Notes: generated from the letters alone by a model not told the origin. A stretch of 32,739 nt of DNA from Pedobacter sp. V48 (GCF_000523515.1 NZ_AWRU01000032.1:187884-220622); one strand, 5' to 3'. Numbered from the stretch's first letter, positions 1-8,797 are shown. Program-made: numbers and translations.

Positions 1-224
1 GTCCCATCCTGTATGCTTAAATTCTTAAATATATCCCGGGTTTTATAACGATAATTAAAAGAAAGCATCTCAACTCTCTTAATCTTTACTCTTCGAACAT
101 AGATATTCTTAAGCTCTTTTTCATTCCCCTGGTAATTTCCTAAAGATGCTTTTAGAAATAGATTTAAAGAAATACTTTCTGATAATTGATCCAGAAATTG
201 TTGGATACTAAGTTGATTCGACAT
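1..224 (-). CDS. Probable SAM-dependent methyltransferase, N-terminal part (cut by window edge)
   Basis: An open frame starts at the ATG at 224 and runs off the left edge after 74 codons without a stop. The N-terminus begins MSNQLSIQQFLDQLSE and contains a stretch LKASLGNYQG followed by LKNIYVRRVKIKR and FNYRYKTRD. From memory this resembles the N-terminal region of Bacteroidota class I SAM-dependent methyltransferases, but the SAM-binding motifs would lie beyond the edge, so the function is not shown here. A TATCTTTG box 17 nt upstream of the ATG, just after the ribosomal terminator, suggests it is transcribed separately from rplQ. Confidence 0.6.
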   Translation of the reverse strand, partial: MSNQLSIQQFLDQLSESISLNLFLKASLGNYQGNEKELKNIYVRRVKIKRVEMLSFNYRYKTRDIFKNLSIQDG

Positions 225-241
225 GAAATATTATTACAGTA

Positions 242-249
242 CAAAGATA
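242..249 (-). promoter_or_regulatory. -7 promoter box of the left-edge gene
   Basis: On the minus strand this reads TATCTTTG, matching the Bacteroidota -7 consensus TAnnTTTG. It lies between the rplQ terminator and the ATG at 224, leaving a predicted leader of about 13-14 nt. No TTG sits at the ideal -33 position, which falls in the terminator's T-run, so the call rests on the -7 box and the context. Confidence 0.5.
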
Positions 250-261
250 GGTTTTGAAAAG

Positions 262-293
262 CAAAAAAAAAGTCGGTTCAAATTGAACCGACT
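262..293 (-). terminator. Rho-independent terminator of the S10-spc-alpha operon
   Basis: A perfect 10-bp inverted repeat (271-280 with 284-293, 3-nt loop) is followed on the minus strand by nine T residues (262-270). It lies 23 nt beyond the rplQ stop, a textbook intrinsic terminator. Confidence 0.93.
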
Positions 294-315
294 CCTATAT
301 TCTGATTGGGGAATA

Positions 316-858
316 TTATTCTCCCTTATCTTCTTTTGTTTCTTCAGTAGCTGGTGCTTCTTCTACAGCTTCTTCAGTCTTAACCTCTTCAGCTTTAACT
401 TCTTCTGTCTTTGCTGCAGGAGCATCAGATTTTTTAGCTTTGCTTCTACCACGACGAGTAGTTTTCTTTTCAGCTGAATCTGCTTCTTTACCGTAAACTT
501 CGTTATAATCAACTAATTCGATTAATGCCATTTCAGCATTATCACCTAGACGATTGTTTAACTTAATGATCCTGGTGTAACCACCTGGACGGCTAGCAAC
601 TTTAGCTGCAACATCACGGAACAATTCAGTAACAGTTTCTTTATCTTGTAAGTAACCGAAAACAATACGACGAGAGTGCGTAGTATCAGTTTTTGATTTA
701 GTGATAAGAGGTTCAACATACATACGCAAAGCTTTTGCTTTTGCTAAAGTTGTTGAGATTCTCTTATGTTTAATTAACGATGAAGCCATGTTAGCCAACA
801 TCGCCTTACGATGTGAATCTGTTCTTCCTAAGTGATTTACTTTTTTACCGTGTCTCAT
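316..858 (-). CDS. rplQ: 50S ribosomal protein L17 with acidic C-terminal tail
   Basis: The first ~115 residues carry the L17 fold, starting [20 protein letters not shown] and including [15 protein letters not shown] and the RPGGYTRI segment. L17 binds 23S rRNA near the exit of the 50S tunnel. At 180 residues it is about 50 longer than the E. coli protein (127). The extra part from about residue 125 is a basic patch ([13 protein letters not shown]) followed by a repetitive Glu/Ala/Thr/Val tail that is probably disordered; such tails are, as I recall, usual in Bacteroidota L17. It is the last gene of the operon, 92 nt after rpoA and just before the terminator. Confidence 0.97.
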   Translation of the reverse strand: MRHGKKVNHLGRTDSHRKAMLANMASSLIKHKRISTTLAKAKALRMYVEPLITKSKTDTTHSRRIVFGYLQDKETVTELFRDVAAKVASRPGGYTRIIKLNNRLGDNAEMALIELVDYNEVYGKEADSAEKKTTRRGRSKAKKSDAPAAKTEEVKAEEVKTEEAVEEAPATEETKEDKGE

Positions 859-950
859 TTTTAAATTTATTCAGTGTATACCGTCTCTATGAAATTAATC
901 TGAGGGAATTACACACTATTAACAATATTATAATTTATGCTTGTAGCTTA

Positions 951-1943
951 TTATTCCTCGTCCAATTTGAACTTCGACAAGTTCATTCCAAAAGATAAAC
1001 TTTTAGATTTAACAAGCTCTTGTATCTCTGTTAAAGATTTTTTACCGAAGTTTCTGAATTTTAACATATCAGCAACATCATAAGAAACCAAATCAGCTAA
1101 AGTACGAATATCAGCTGCTTTTAAGCAATTCAATGCACGAACTGATAAATCTAAATCAACTAATTCAGTTTTTAAGATCTTACGCATATGCAAGATTTCT
1201 TCATCAACTTCTTTAGTTTCTTCTTTAGCTTGAGATTCTAATACCAAATTCTCATCAGAGAACAACATGAAGTGCTGGATTAAGATCTTAGCAGCCTCTT
1301 TTAGTGCCTCCTCAGGATGGATAGATCCATCTGTAGAGATATCTAATATTAATTTTTCGTAATCTGTCTTTTGCTCAACACGATAGTTTTCAATCGTATA
1401 TTTTACATTTTTCATTGGAGTGAAGATCGAATCTATCGCTATAACTCCAACTACAGCATCATTAATTTTGTTCTCTTCTGCTGGTACATAACCACGTCCT
1501 TTATTAATGGTCAATTCCACCTCTAAAGTAACAGATTTCTCCATGTTACAGATAACGAAATCTGGATTAAGAACCTCGAAGTTATTAGAGAATTTAGTAA
1601 TGTCTCCTGCAGCAAATTGCTCCTGGCCATTTACTACAATAAAAACCTTCTCAGAATCGCCTGAATCACCAACTTTTTTAAAACGCACTTGTTTTAAATT
1701 AAGGATAATTTCAGTCAAATCCTCTACAACACCTTTCATTGTAGAAAACTCATGAGATACGCCAGAAAAACGAATACTTGTAATGGCATAACCTTCTAAA
1801 GAAGAAAGTAATATTCTTCTTAAGGCATTACCAATTGTTACACCGAAACCGGGCTCTAAAGGACGAAATTCAAATATACCATCGAAATCAGTTGATTTCT
1901 GCATGATTACCTTATCGGGTTTCTGAAATGCTAAAATTGCCAT
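951..1943 (-). CDS. rpoA: DNA-directed RNA polymerase alpha subunit
   Basis: At 330 residues it matches the family (329 in E. coli). The N-terminal domain (about 1-230) shows the assembly motif [17 protein letters not shown] near residues 33-49. A short linker leads to the C-terminal domain (about 255-320), with [22 protein letters not shown] and the helix-hairpin-helix [12 protein letters not shown] that contacts DNA and activators. It assembles the core enzyme as a dimer. It is separated from rpsD by a 76-nt spacer holding a terminator-like hairpin, so its level may be set apart from that of the upstream ribosomal proteins. Confidence 0.98.
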   Translation of the reverse strand: MAILAFQKPDKVIMQKSTDFDGIFEFRPLEPGFGVTIGNALRRILLSSLEGYAITSIRFSGVSHEFSTMKGVVEDLTEIILNLKQVRFKKVGDSGDSEKVFIVVNGQEQFAAGDITKFSNNFEVLNPDFVICNMEKSVTLEVELTINKGRGYVPAEENKINDAVVGVIAIDSIFTPMKNVKYTIENYRVEQKTDYEKLILDISTDGSIHPEEALKEAAKILIQHFMLFSDENLVLESQAKEETKEVDEEILHMRKILKTELVDLDLSVRALNCLKAADIRTLADLVSYDVADMLKFRNFGKKSLTEIQELVKSKSLSFGMNLSKFKLDEE

Positions 1944-1982
1944 TTATAATGTTTTTAGATCGTTATTAAAATTATGCAACGT

Positions 1983-2012
1983 AAAAAATTAATTGCCCGT
2001 AGGCAATTAATT
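1983..2012 (-). terminator. Terminator-like hairpin with UACG tetraloop between rpsD and rpoA
   Basis: A perfect 11-bp stem (1987-1997 with 2002-2012) is closed by a 4-nt loop. In the minus-strand transcript the loop is UACG closed by a C-G pair, a member of the extra-stable cUNCGg class, and the stem runs into a U tract (1983-1988). It starts 8 nt after the rpsD stop. Since rpoA and rplQ lie downstream with no obvious promoter, a partial terminator, attenuator or processing signal is more likely than a full stop. Confidence 0.7.
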
Positions 2013-2019
2013 AAATATA

Positions 2020-2628
2020 TTACTTAGAGTATAACTCTACTATAAGGTTTTCTTTGATGTTTTCTGGTATCTCATCACGATTAGGATAAGCTAAAAATTT
2101 ACCAGTTAACTCATTCGCATTCCAATCTAACCAATTGAATTTATTGATTACTCTTCCTGCTACAGAATTAGTGATTGCTTCTAATGTTTTTGATTTCTCG
2201 CGAACTGCAACAACATCTCCAGCTTTTAATTGATATGAAGGGATATTTACTACTTCACCGTTAACTGTTACGTGTTTATGGCTAACTAACTGACGAGCAG
2301 CTGAACGTGTAGTAGCAATACCTAATCTGTATACTGTATTATCTAAACGAGCCTCTAATAATTGCAATAAGTTATCACCTGTAATTCCTTCGCGAGAAGA
2401 CGCTTTGGTAAACAAGTTACGGAACTGACGCTCCAATACACCATAAGTATATTTAACTTTTTGCTTTTCCATTAATTGAACTGCGTATTCAGATTGTTTT
2501 CCTCTTCTTTTTGAGGCACCGTGCTGCCCAGGAGGATAATTTTTTCTATCTAATACTTTATCAGGGCCAAAAATTGGCTCTCTGAATTTACGCGCGATTT
2601 TGGACTTTGGTCCTGTATATCTTGCCAT
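2020..2628 (-). CDS. rpsD: 30S ribosomal protein S4
   Basis: 202 residues from the ATG at 2628 (family 200-206), starting [21 protein letters not shown]. An upstream in-frame ATG would add nine unconserved residues, so the internal start is preferred. The S4 RNA-binding domain (about 90-150) contains [34 protein letters not shown]. The N-terminus has none of the zinc-binding cysteines of the C+ form, so this is the zinc-free type. S4 is a primary 16S-binding assembly protein and in many bacteria represses its own operon by binding mRNA. Confidence 0.97.
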   Translation of the reverse strand: MARYTGPKSKIARKFREPIFGPDKVLDRKNYPPGQHGASKRRGKQSEYAVQLMEKQKVKYTYGVLERQFRNLFTKASSREGITGDNLLQLLEARLDNTVYRLGIATTRSAARQLVSHKHVTVNGEVVNIPSYQLKAGDVVAVREKSKTLEAITNSVAGRVINKFNWLDWNANELTGKFLAYPNRDEIPENIKENLIVELYSK

Positions 2629-2693
2629 TGCTTTTTGTTTTAAAGTATCATGCAACCTGAAGCTGCAGACTCTTAGCTTTAAAAATTAATAAA

Positions 2694-3083
2694 TTAAACT
2701 CTTCTCTTCTTAGGAGGACGACATCCATTGTGTGGAAGCGGCGTAATATCTTTGATAGAGGTTACTTCGATACCTGAAACCTGCAATGTTCTAATTGCAG
2801 ACTCACGACCTGAACCTGGACCTTTAACAAAAACCTCTACTTTACGTAGCCCTAAATCAAATGCTACTTTACCGCAATCAGATGCAGCTTGACCTGCTGC
2901 ATATGGAGTGTTCTTTTTAGAACCCTTGAATCCCATTTTACCTGCAGAAGACCATGAAATAGTTTGACCGTTGTTATTTGTTAGGGTAACAATGATATTG
3001 TTAAAAGTAGCATTGATGTGCGCCTGACCAACAGGCTCAATAACAACAATACGCTTTTTGGTAACTTTTTTACTCTTAGCCAT
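2694..3083 (-). CDS. rpsK: 30S ribosomal protein S11
   Basis: 129 residues, the same length as E. coli S11. Conserved blocks include [15 protein letters not shown] near residue 22, [18 protein letters not shown] and the basic C-terminus [17 protein letters not shown]11 sits on the 30S platform near the mRNA exit. The gene lies between rpsM (22-nt gap) and rpsD as in other alpha operons. The basic N-terminus ([11 protein letters not shown]) is as expected. Confidence 0.98.
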   Translation of the reverse strand: MAKSKKVTKKRIVVIEPVGQAHINATFNNIIVTLTNNNGQTISWSSAGKMGFKGSKKNTPYAAGQAASDCGKVAFDLGLRKVEVFVKGPGSGRESAIRTLQVSGIEVTSIKDITPLPHNGCRPPKKRRV

Positions 3084-3105
3084 AATTATTATTCAGTACT
3101 AATTT

Positions 3106-3483
3106 TTATTTAGTAGCTTTTTTCTTGTTCGCAACTGTTTTTCTCTTGCCTTTACGTGTACGAGAGTTGTTTTTAGTACGCTGACCACGCACAGGTAAAC
3201 CTTTTCTGTGACGTAAACCACGGTAACAACCAATGTCCATTAAACGTTTGATGTTTAATTGAACCTCTGAACGTAAAGCTCCTTCAACTTTTACGCCGTC
3301 GTTTATAATGGTACGGATTGCTGATAATTCATCATCAGACCAGTCCTGTACTTTTTTGCTTAAATCGATACCTGCCTCAGTTAATATACGTTGTGCAGTT
3401 GATCTACCTATTCCGAAGATATAAGTTAATCCAATTTCGCCTCTTTTGTTTCTTGGTAAATCAATACCTGATATCCTTGCCAT
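3106..3483 (-). CDS. rpsM: 30S ribosomal protein S13
   Basis: 125 residues (118 in E. coli). It has the N-terminal [21 protein letters not shown], the helix-two-turn-helix with [13 protein letters not shown], and the C-terminal [28 protein letters not shown], whose basic tail reaches the P-site tRNA in the ribosome. It forms part of the intersubunit bridge B1. An 83-nt spacer separates it from rpmJ and contains only a weak 6-bp hairpin (3521-3526 with 3540-3545). Confidence 0.98.
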   Translation of the reverse strand: MARISGIDLPRNKRGEIGLTYIFGIGRSTAQRILTEAGIDLSKKVQDWSDDELSAIRTIINDGVKVEGALRSEVQLNIKRLMDIGCYRGLRHRKGLPVRGQRTKNNSRTRKGKRKTVANKKKATK

Positions 3484-3566
3484 ATTTGTACTAAATGTTT
3501 GATTATTTGATTAAACGACAGATTGAGTAACCTGTACATTCAATCCAATCATACTTCAATAATTTC

Positions 3567-3683
3567 TTAACCTTGACGTTGCTTAAACTTAGGGTTTTTC
3601 TTGTTTATAACGTAAAGTTTACCTTTACGACGAATAACCTTGCAATCAGCACTACGTTTTTTAATTGATGACCTAACTTTCAT
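3567..3683 (-). CDS. rpmJ: 50S ribosomal protein L36, zinc-free (C-) form
   Basis: A 38-residue frame starting at the ATG at 3683, one base after the infA stop, reads [20 protein letters not shown] and ends [12 protein letters not shown]. Length and both ends match L36. The canonical zinc ribbon (two Cys, then Cys and His) is missing: only Cys14 remains, and the other positions are Ser, Asn and Phe. That is the C- type of L36, which is usual in Bacteroidota as far as I recall. L36 binds 23S rRNA in the 50S subunit. Confidence 0.96.
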   Translation of the reverse strand: MKVRSSIKKRSADCKVIRRKGKLYVINKKNPKFKQRQG

Positions 3684-3684
3684 T

Positions 3685-3903
3685 TTATTTATATCTATAA
3701 GTAATCCTGCCCTTTGATAAATCGTAAGGCGACATCTCTAATTTTACTTTATCTCCGGGTAAAATTTTGATGTAGTGCATCCTCATCTTCCCCGAAATAT
3801 GAGCTATTATCTCATGTCCATTTTCTAGTTCAACTCTGAACATGGCATTCGATAATGCTTCTTTTATTACACCGTCTTGTTCAATTGAGGCTTGTTTAGC
3901 CAT
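3685..3903 (-). CDS. infA: Translation initiation factor IF-1
   Basis: 72 residues, the exact family length. It is a single S1-like OB fold: [19 protein letters not shown], then [41 protein letters not shown] ending [10 protein letters not shown]-1 occupies the 30S A site during initiation. It sits between map and rpmJ, and a TAATTTTG box 45 nt upstream could give a secondary promoter for infA through rplQ. Confidence 0.98.
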   Translation of the reverse strand: MAKQASIEQDGVIKEALSNAMFRVELENGHEIIAHISGKMRMHYIKILPGDKVKLEMSPYDLSKGRITYRYK

Positions 3904-3947
3904 ATAATATTGATTTTTACTTAATTAGCTGCTATTAAACAGGGTTG

Positions 3948-3955
3948 CAAAATTA
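3948..3955 (-). promoter_or_regulatory. Possible internal promoter -7 box ahead of infA
   Basis: Minus strand TAATTTTG matches TAnnTTTG exactly in the 71-nt map/infA spacer. It is followed by CAACCCTGTTTAATAG, which loosely resembles the start regions of the rplC and rpsL promoters. No TTG lies 18-21 nt upstream, so a secondary internal promoter is only possible. Confidence 0.35.
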
Positions 3956-3974
3956 AATAAAAAATTTTAATTAT

Positions 3975-4760
3975 TTACTTTTTTTCTATTAAAACTTCTT
4001 CAATTAAAGAAAAGGTTGATAAAACATCTGCTTTTCCCTTTTTTACAGCCACTGTATGTTCAAAATGTGCAGAAGGTCTATTGTCATTACTGGTTACTGT
4101 CCAGCCATCAGACCAAAACTTCACTCCGGCAGTGCCGGCATTTATCATTGGTTCTATTGCTATAACCATCCCCTCTTCCAGCTTAATCCCACTACCACGT
4201 TTACCGTAGTTAGGAACCTCTGGCTTTTCATGCAATTTAACCCCTACTCCGTGCCCTACCAGCTCTCTTACTACACCAAAACCATTCTTCTCTGCCAGGT
4301 CCTGAACAGCGAAACCAATATCTCCGATTCTGGAACCTACAACTGCCTTTTCTACAGCCAGTCGTAAACACTCCTGAGTTACTTCAACCAACTTCCTTTT
4401 CTCTGCACTTACTTCTCCAATTGAAAATGTATATGCCGAATCACCAAAATAGTTGTTCTTAATAACCCCGCAATCCACTGAGATAAGATCACCTTCCTGA
4501 ATCACATAATCACTCGGAAATCCATGAACAACTTGTTCATTGGGTGAAATACAAAGCGAATACGGAAAGCCGTTATAATTCAAAAAAGCAGGTATTGCGC
4601 CATGATCCTTAATAAAAGTCTCAGCCAGCTGATCTAACTTTTTGGTTGTAACACCTGGCTGAATAACTTTTGCTACTTCAGCTAGTGTTTTTGACACCAG
4701 CAAAGAGCTTTCTCTTATTAATTCTATCTCCTCAAGGGATTTATAATAGATCTTAGACAT
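3975..4760 (-). CDS. map: Methionine aminopeptidase, type I
   Basis: 261 residues (264 in E. coli). It removes the initiator Met from nascent proteins using two metal ions. All five metal ligands are visible: Asp96 (SVDCG), Asp107 (FGDSA), His170 (ELVGHGVG), Glu203 (AIEPM) and Glu234 (FEHTV); the substrate-contacting His79 (VVHG) is also present. There is no N-terminal zinc-finger extension. It starts 11 nt after secY, with no adk between them, and is followed by infA; placing map in the spc operon couples it to ribosome output. Confidence 0.97.
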   Translation of the reverse strand: MSKIYYKSLEEIELIRESSLLVSKTLAEVAKVIQPGVTTKKLDQLAETFIKDHGAIPAFLNYNGFPYSLCISPNEQVVHGFPSDYVIQEGDLISVDCGVIKNNYFGDSAYTFSIGEVSAEKRKLVEVTQECLRLAVEKAVVGSRIGDIGFAVQDLAEKNGFGVVRELVGHGVGVKLHEKPEVPNYGKRGSGIKLEEGMVIAIEPMINAGTAGVKFWSDGWTVTSNDNRPSAHFEHTVAVKKGKADVLSTFSLIEEVLIEKK

Positions 4761-4771
4761 TCTTTCTTCTA

Positions 4772-6106
4772 CTATATCACTGCATTGCTTCCGCTAGCAG
4801 CAGGAATTCCTGTTCTTCCAGTAACGCGACCTGTTTTCATTAATCCATCATAATGACGCATTAACAAATAACTTTCGATCTGTTGCAATGTATCCAAAAC
4901 TACACCTACAAGAATTAACAAAGAAGTACCGCCATAGAAATGAGCGAACTCAGATTTAATTCCAAACTTAACAGCAATTGAAGGAAGAATAGCGATGATA
5001 GCTAAAAAGACAGCACCTGGAAAGGTAATCTTTGAGATCACATCGTCTATAAAAGATGATGTAGACAACCCAGGTTTAATACCAGGAATGAACCCACCGT
5101 TCTTTTTCATATCGTCCGACATCTGAGTAGGATTAACTGTAATAGCCGTATAGAAAAACGTAAATGCGATAATTAAAAAAGCAAATGTTAAGCTATATGC
5201 TAATGAAGTATAATCACTAAACTGAATTAGCCATGTATTTTGTAGTGAAGGAAAAAATTGCGTTAAAGTTGCCGGAATAAACATTAATGCCTGAGCAAAA
5301 ATGATTGGCATTACACCTGCAGCATTCACCTTTAATGGTATGTACTGTCTTACGCCACCAAATTGTCTGTTACCAACAATTCTCTTGGCATATTGAACCG
5401 GTACTTTACGTACGCCCTGTACAATCATAATAGTGAACATCACCACTGCAAAAAGCGCAACTATCTCAATAACTAAAGCGATAAGTCCACCATCACCTAC
5501 AAATCTAGAGCTAATCTCTTGTTGTAAAGCGATAGGTAAACGAGCGATAATACCAACCATGATGATTAGTGAAATACCATTACCGATACCTTTATCAGTA
5601 ATTTTCTCTCCTAACCACATTACAAATAATGTACCTGCGGCCAATACAAACGTAGCCAGAACAAAGAATAATGTATGATTAATGATAATTGCCTCTGGCG
5701 GAACCTGAGTTTTTACATAACCAACTGCTTGTACAGCTGTAATAGCAACAGTTAGATAGCGTGTAATTTGATTCAGTTTATTTCTTCCACTTTCACCTTC
5801 CTTTTGCATTTTCTGAAACGAAGGTACAGCAATACCTAATAGCTGAACTACAATTGATGCAGAAATATAAGGCATAACTCCCAAAGCAAGAATAGATACT
5901 CTGGAGAATGATCCCCCAGCGAACATATCCAAAAGACCCAAAAGGCCAGACTTCTCATTATCGCCTAAAAGAGTCGCATCAACACCTGGTAAAACCACAT
6001 GAGATACAAATCTATATACCAAAAGAATCATGAGCGTAAATACTATACGCTCTTTCAATTCTTGAATTTTCCAAATATTACTTAAAGTAGTAAACAGCTT
6101 CTTCAT
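4772..6106 (-). CDS. secY: Protein translocase subunit SecY
   Basis: 444 residues (443 in E. coli) with about ten hydrophobic membrane segments. It forms the protein-conducting channel of SecYEG in the inner membrane. Family stretches include GGSFSRVSILALGVMPYISA near residue 65, the cytosolic loop with YAKRIVGNRQFGG (about 238-250), and PGIKPG (about 344-349) in the loop before membrane segment 8. The C-terminus contains MRHYDGLMKTG. It begins 3 nt after the rplO stop, as in most spc operons, so it is probably translationally linked to L15. Confidence 0.98.
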   Translation of the reverse strand: MKKLFTTLSNIWKIQELKERIVFTLMILLVYRFVSHVVLPGVDATLLGDNEKSGLLGLLDMFAGGSFSRVSILALGVMPYISASIVVQLLGIAVPSFQKMQKEGESGRNKLNQITRYLTVAITAVQAVGYVKTQVPPEAIIINHTLFFVLATFVLAAGTLFVMWLGEKITDKGIGNGISLIIMVGIIARLPIALQQEISSRFVGDGGLIALVIEIVALFAVVMFTIMIVQGVRKVPVQYAKRIVGNRQFGGVRQYIPLKVNAAGVMPIIFAQALMFIPATLTQFFPSLQNTWLIQFSDYTSLAYSLTFAFLIIAFTFFYTAITVNPTQMSDDMKKNGGFIPGIKPGLSTSSFIDDVISKITFPGAVFLAIIAILPSIAVKFGIKSEFAHFYGGTSLLILVGVVLDTLQQIESYLLMRHYDGLMKTGRVTGRTGIPAASGSNAVI

Positions 6107-6109
6107 TAA

Positions 6110-6556
6110 TTACAATTTTTCGATTGAGCCTCCAACAGCCTCAATAGCTTTTTGTGCAGTAGCAGAAAAAGCATGTGCTTTAACTTCTAATTTAGATTTA
6201 ACCTCACCACGACCTAATACTTTTACCAGATCATTTTTTGAAGCCAATCCGTGTTCTTGCAAGATAGCAAAATCAATGCTTGTTAAGTTAAACTTCTCAG
6301 CCAAACCTTGTAAAACATCTAAGTTCACACCTACATATTCAACACGGTTAATTGGTTTGAAACCTACCTTAGGCACACGACGTTGTAACGGCATTTGACC
6401 ACCTTCAAATCCAATCTTAGTTGAATGTCCTGAACGTGATCCAGCACCTTTATGTCCACGTGTCGAAGTTCCACCACGACCAGAACCAGTACCACGACCT
6501 ATCCTCTTACTATTTTTAGTAGAACCTGCTGCAGGTTTTAAATTACTTAAGTTCAT
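6110..6556 (-). CDS. rplO: 50S ribosomal protein L15
   Basis: 148 residues (144 in E. coli). The Gly/Arg/Ser-rich N-terminus ([21 protein letters not shown]) is the rRNA-penetrating extension of L15, followed by [18 protein letters not shown] and a C-terminal globular domain ending [10 protein letters not shown]15 is a late 50S assembly protein. It is unusually separated from rpmD, by 111 nt that fold into two hairpins. Confidence 0.98.
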   Translation of the reverse strand: MNLSNLKPAAGSTKNSKRIGRGTGSGRGGTSTRGHKGAGSRSGHSTKIGFEGGQMPLQRRVPKVGFKPINRVEYVGVNLDVLQGLAEKFNLTSIDFAILQEHGLASKNDLVKVLGRGEVKSKLEVKAHAFSATAQKAIEAVGGSIEKL

Positions 6557-6572
6557 TTTTAAAACTTATTGT

Positions 6573-6604
6573 GTTGCCCTTCGCTTTCACTAATCAGGGA
6601 CAAC
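6573..6604 (-). promoter_or_regulatory. Second leader hairpin upstream of rplO
   Basis: GTTG-CCCT at 6573-6580 pairs with AGGG-A-CAAC at 6596-6604, giving two 4-bp helices with one bulged base and a 15-nt loop. It ends about 17 nt before the rplO start in the transcript. On its own it is modest, but it stands directly after the much stronger 6621-6661 hairpin. Confidence 0.4.
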
Positions 6605-6620
6605 GGTTAAACAATATACA

Positions 6621-6661
6621 AAGGTTGCAAATGTAGTCATATAACTCACATTTGCAACCTT
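6621..6661 (-). promoter_or_regulatory. Long hairpin in the rpmD-rplO spacer (attenuator or processing site)
   Basis: A perfect 14-bp inverted repeat (6621-6634 with 6648-6661) starts 6 nt beyond the rpmD stop. In the minus-strand RNA the loop can extend by AGUU/GACU after one bulged G, leaving an AUAU loop. The following sequence is U-rich but interrupted (UGUAUAUUGUUU), so full termination is unlikely. Translation-independent roles such as RNA cleavage, attenuation or protein binding are inference. Confidence 0.7.
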
Positions 6662-6667
6662 AAATAA

Positions 6668-6847
6668 TTATATACTCTCGATAGCTATTAAGTGATTAAC
6701 TTTTCTTACCATTCCAATAATGGCAGCAGTTGCTTCTACTTCTACACTTTGGTTCATTTTAGTTAAACCTAAAGCTTGCATCGTTCTTTTTTGGCGTTCG
6801 CTTCTATCGATAATGCTTTTTACCTGGGTTATTTTGATCTTCGCCAT
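6668..6847 (-). CDS. rpmD: 50S ribosomal protein L30
   Basis: A 59-residue frame from the ATG at 6847, 4 nt after the rpsE stop, starts MAKIKITQVKSIIDRSERQK and ends RKVNHLIAIESI. Length equals E. coli L30 (59), and the QKRTMQALGL segment with the final VNHL(I/V) motif is diagnostic. L30 binds 23S rRNA on the 50S surface. Its place between S5 and L15 is the standard spc order. Confidence 0.97.
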   Translation of the reverse strand: MAKIKITQVKSIIDRSERQKRTMQALGLTKMNQSVEVEATAAIIGMVRKVNHLIAIESI

Positions 6848-6851
6848 AATA

Positions 6852-7370
6852 TTATCCGTTAAAAACTTTATTTAAATCTACACCACGTTGCTGAGCTACA
6901 GTATAAGCATCACGCATCTTAGTTAAAGCATCAACAGTTGCTTTTACCACGTTATGTGGATTAGATGAACCTTTTGATTTTGCCAATACGTTATGTACTC
7001 CGGCACTCTCTAATACAGCACGCATTGCACCACCAGCAATTACTCCGGTACCTACTGCAGCTGGTTTGATTAAAACAAAACCACCTGAGAATTTACCAAT
7101 TTGCTCGTGAGGAACAGTACCATTTAACAAAGGAACTTTTACCAAGTTCTTCTTTGCATCATCGATACCTTTTGCAATTGCTTCTGTTACCTCTTTAGCT
7201 TTACCCAATCCGTAACCTACGATTCCGTTTTCATCTCCAACAACTACGATTGCTGAGAAGCTGAAAGTACGACCACCTTTGGTTACTTTGGCTACACGCT
7301 GTATGCTAACTAAACGATCTTTCAATTCGATTTCGCTAGTCTTAACTCTTTTTATATTGATAGTTGACAT
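6852..7370 (-). CDS. rpsE: 30S ribosomal protein S5
   Basis: 172 residues (167 in E. coli). The N-terminal double-stranded-RNA-binding-like domain has [25 protein letters not shown] and [11 protein letters not shown]; the C-terminal domain has [35 protein letters not shown]5 lines the mRNA entry channel and affects decoding accuracy. A weak AGGA lies 5 nt before the ATG. It starts 18 nt after rplR and is followed 4 nt later by rpmD. Confidence 0.98.
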   Translation of the reverse strand: MSTINIKRVKTSEIELKDRLVSIQRVAKVTKGGRTFSFSAIVVVGDENGIVGYGLGKAKEVTEAIAKGIDDAKKNLVKVPLLNGTVPHEQIGKFSGGFVLIKPAAVGTGVIAGGAMRAVLESAGVHNVLAKSKGSSNPHNVVKATVDALTKMRDAYTVAQQRGVDLNKVFNG

Positions 7371-7388
7371 TCTTATCCTATTTTCAGA

Positions 7389-7742
7389 TTAAAATACTAA
7401 ACCAGCTTCGCGAGCACCTTCTGCCAACGATTTTATACGTCCGTGGTATAAGTAGCCGTTTCTATCGAAAACAACTTCTTTAACACCAGCTGCGATTGCT
7501 TTTTCTGCAACTAATTTACCTACAGCTACAGATTGCTCCGATTTGTTTCCAGTACCTGAAAAATCTTTAGATAAAGATGAAGCTGATACAATTGTACTAC
7601 CGGTTACGTCGTTAATGATTTGAGCATAAATTCCTTTATTGCTTCTATAAACCGATAAACGTGGACGGCTTTCAGAACCTGTTAATCTTTTTCTGATTCC
7701 TTTTTTTATACGATCTCTACGAGATAATTTTTTCCCTGCCAT
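7389..7742 (-). CDS. rplR: 50S ribosomal protein L18
   Basis: 117 residues, equal to E. coli L18. The basic N-terminus ([17 protein letters not shown]) contacts 5S rRNA, and the body carries [21 protein letters not shown] and the C-terminal [24 protein letters not shown]. With L5 it anchors 5S rRNA in the 50S subunit. The gap to rplF is only 5 nt. Confidence 0.98.
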   Translation of the reverse strand: MAGKKLSRRDRIKKGIRKRLTGSESRPRLSVYRSNKGIYAQIINDVTGSTIVSASSLSKDFSGTGNKSEQSVAVGKLVAEKAIAAGVKEVVFDRNGYLYHGRIKSLAEGAREAGLVF

Positions 7743-7747
7743 GATGA

Positions 7748-8305
7748 TTATTTTTTAGAAGCTGATTTACCTGCTTTTCTTCTTAACACTTCTCCTACAA
7801 ACTTGATACCTTTACCTTTATATGGCTCTGGTGCACGTAACGAACGGATTTTCGCTGCTACTTGTCCTATCAGTTGTTTATCAATACTTTCCAAAATAAT
7901 TTTTGGAGTCTGACCTTTTTCTGAAGTTGTCGTTACCTTAATTTCTTCCGGTAATTGGAATACATAGTGGTGAGAATAACCTAAAACAAGATCCAAAGTA
8001 TTTCCTTGGTTAGTAGCACGGTAACCCACACCTACTAATTCTTGTTGAATTTTATAACCTTCTGTTACACCAACAACCATATTATTTAACAGAGAACGAT
8101 ACAAACCGTGTAACGCTTTGTGTCTTTTTTGTTCTGAGGGACGTTGTACAGTTAATACACCATCTTCTTGACTTATTGTGATATCTGAATCTACTGCTTG
8201 AGTTAATTCACCTTTAGGGCCTTTAACAGATACTACGTTATCTTTAGATACAGTAATTGTAACACCTGAAGGGATACTAATTGGGGCTTTTCCTATTCTT
8301 GACAT
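7748..8305 (-). CDS. rplF: 50S ribosomal protein L6
   Basis: 185 residues (177 in E. coli). It has two repeated alpha-beta domains: [15 protein letters not shown] with [10 protein letters not shown] in the first, and the C-terminal signature [22 protein letters not shown] in the second. L6 lies by the sarcin-ricin loop near the factor-binding site. It has a full Shine-Dalgarno sequence 8 nt before the ATG, which most of its neighbours lack. Confidence 0.98.
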   Translation of the reverse strand: MSRIGKAPISIPSGVTITVSKDNVVSVKGPKGELTQAVDSDITISQEDGVLTVQRPSEQKRHKALHGLYRSLLNNMVVGVTEGYKIQQELVGVGYRATNQGNTLDLVLGYSHHYVFQLPEEIKVTTTSEKGQTPKIILESIDKQLIGQVAAKIRSLRAPEPYKGKGIKFVGEVLRRKAGKSASKK

Positions 8306-8313
8306 TTTGCTAT

Positions 8314-8320
8314 CCTCCTT
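8314..8320 (-). promoter_or_regulatory. Strong Shine-Dalgarno sequence of rplF
   Basis: The minus strand reads AAGGAGG followed by 8 nt and then the ATG at 8305. It sits in the intergenic spacer after rpsH, so it is not forced by coding. This is exceptional in a window where most genes have only A-rich leaders. Confidence 0.85.
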
Positions 8321-8323
8321 TAA

Positions 8324-8722
8324 TTAATAAACGTGACACAAAACTTCGCCACCAATGTTTAGTTTAGCAGCTTCTTTATCAGTCATAACACCCTTAGATG
8401 TAGATAAGATCGCGATACCTAAACCGTTTAATACTCTTGGCATATTCTCTACGCCAGCATATTGCCTTAAACCTGGTTTACTGATACGTACTAATGTACG
8501 AATTGCAGGTATTTTCGTAATAGCGTTATATTTTAAAGCTATCTTGATTGTACCTTGAGCAGTAGTATCCTCAAATTTGTAATTGGCAATGTAACCTTTA
8601 TCAAAAAGTACTTTAGTAATTTCCTTTTTAAGGTTTGATGCAGGAATCTCTACAATTCTGTGATTTGCCTTAATGGCATTTCTTACCCTTGTAAGATAAT
8701 CTGCTATTGGATCTGTATTCAT
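8324..8722 (-). CDS. rpsH: 30S ribosomal protein S8
   Basis: 132 residues (130 in E. coli). It starts with MNTDPIADYLTRVRNA and ends with the rRNA-binding part STSKGVMTDKEAAKLNIGGEVLCHVY. S8 binds helix 21 of 16S rRNA; in E. coli it also represses the spc operon by binding mRNA near rplE. Here it is preceded by a 112-nt spacer with a hairpin, which could be a control site, but no resemblance to the known S8 target was established. Confidence 0.98.
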   Translation of the reverse strand: MNTDPIADYLTRVRNAIKANHRIVEIPASNLKKEITKVLFDKGYIANYKFEDTTAQGTIKIALKYNAITKIPAIRTLVRISKPGLRQYAGVENMPRVLNGLGIAILSTSKGVMTDKEAAKLNIGGEVLCHVY

Positions 8723-8797
8723 TTTTTATATAGTTGTGATAGTGGTTTCCTTCCTGACCTATTCGGGACGACCTGCCATCGGTTAATATTTATTTTC

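Noticed and set aside
223..477. 84-residue plus-strand frame rich in Phe and Ser
   Set aside because: It is antisense to the rplQ terminator and the repetitive Glu-rich L17 tail (GAA/GAG read backwards gives Phe/Ser).
4056..4367. 103-residue plus-strand frame opposite map
   Set aside because: Antisense to a complete methionine aminopeptidase with all metal ligands; unusual Cys/Tyr-rich composition typical of shadow frames.
6573..8779. TCCC-containing sequences in the rpmD-rplO and rpsN-rpsH spacers as further copies of the rplC/rpsL start motif
   Set aside because: They lack a proper -7 box and the matching AGGG arm at the right distance; similarity is too short to separate from chance.
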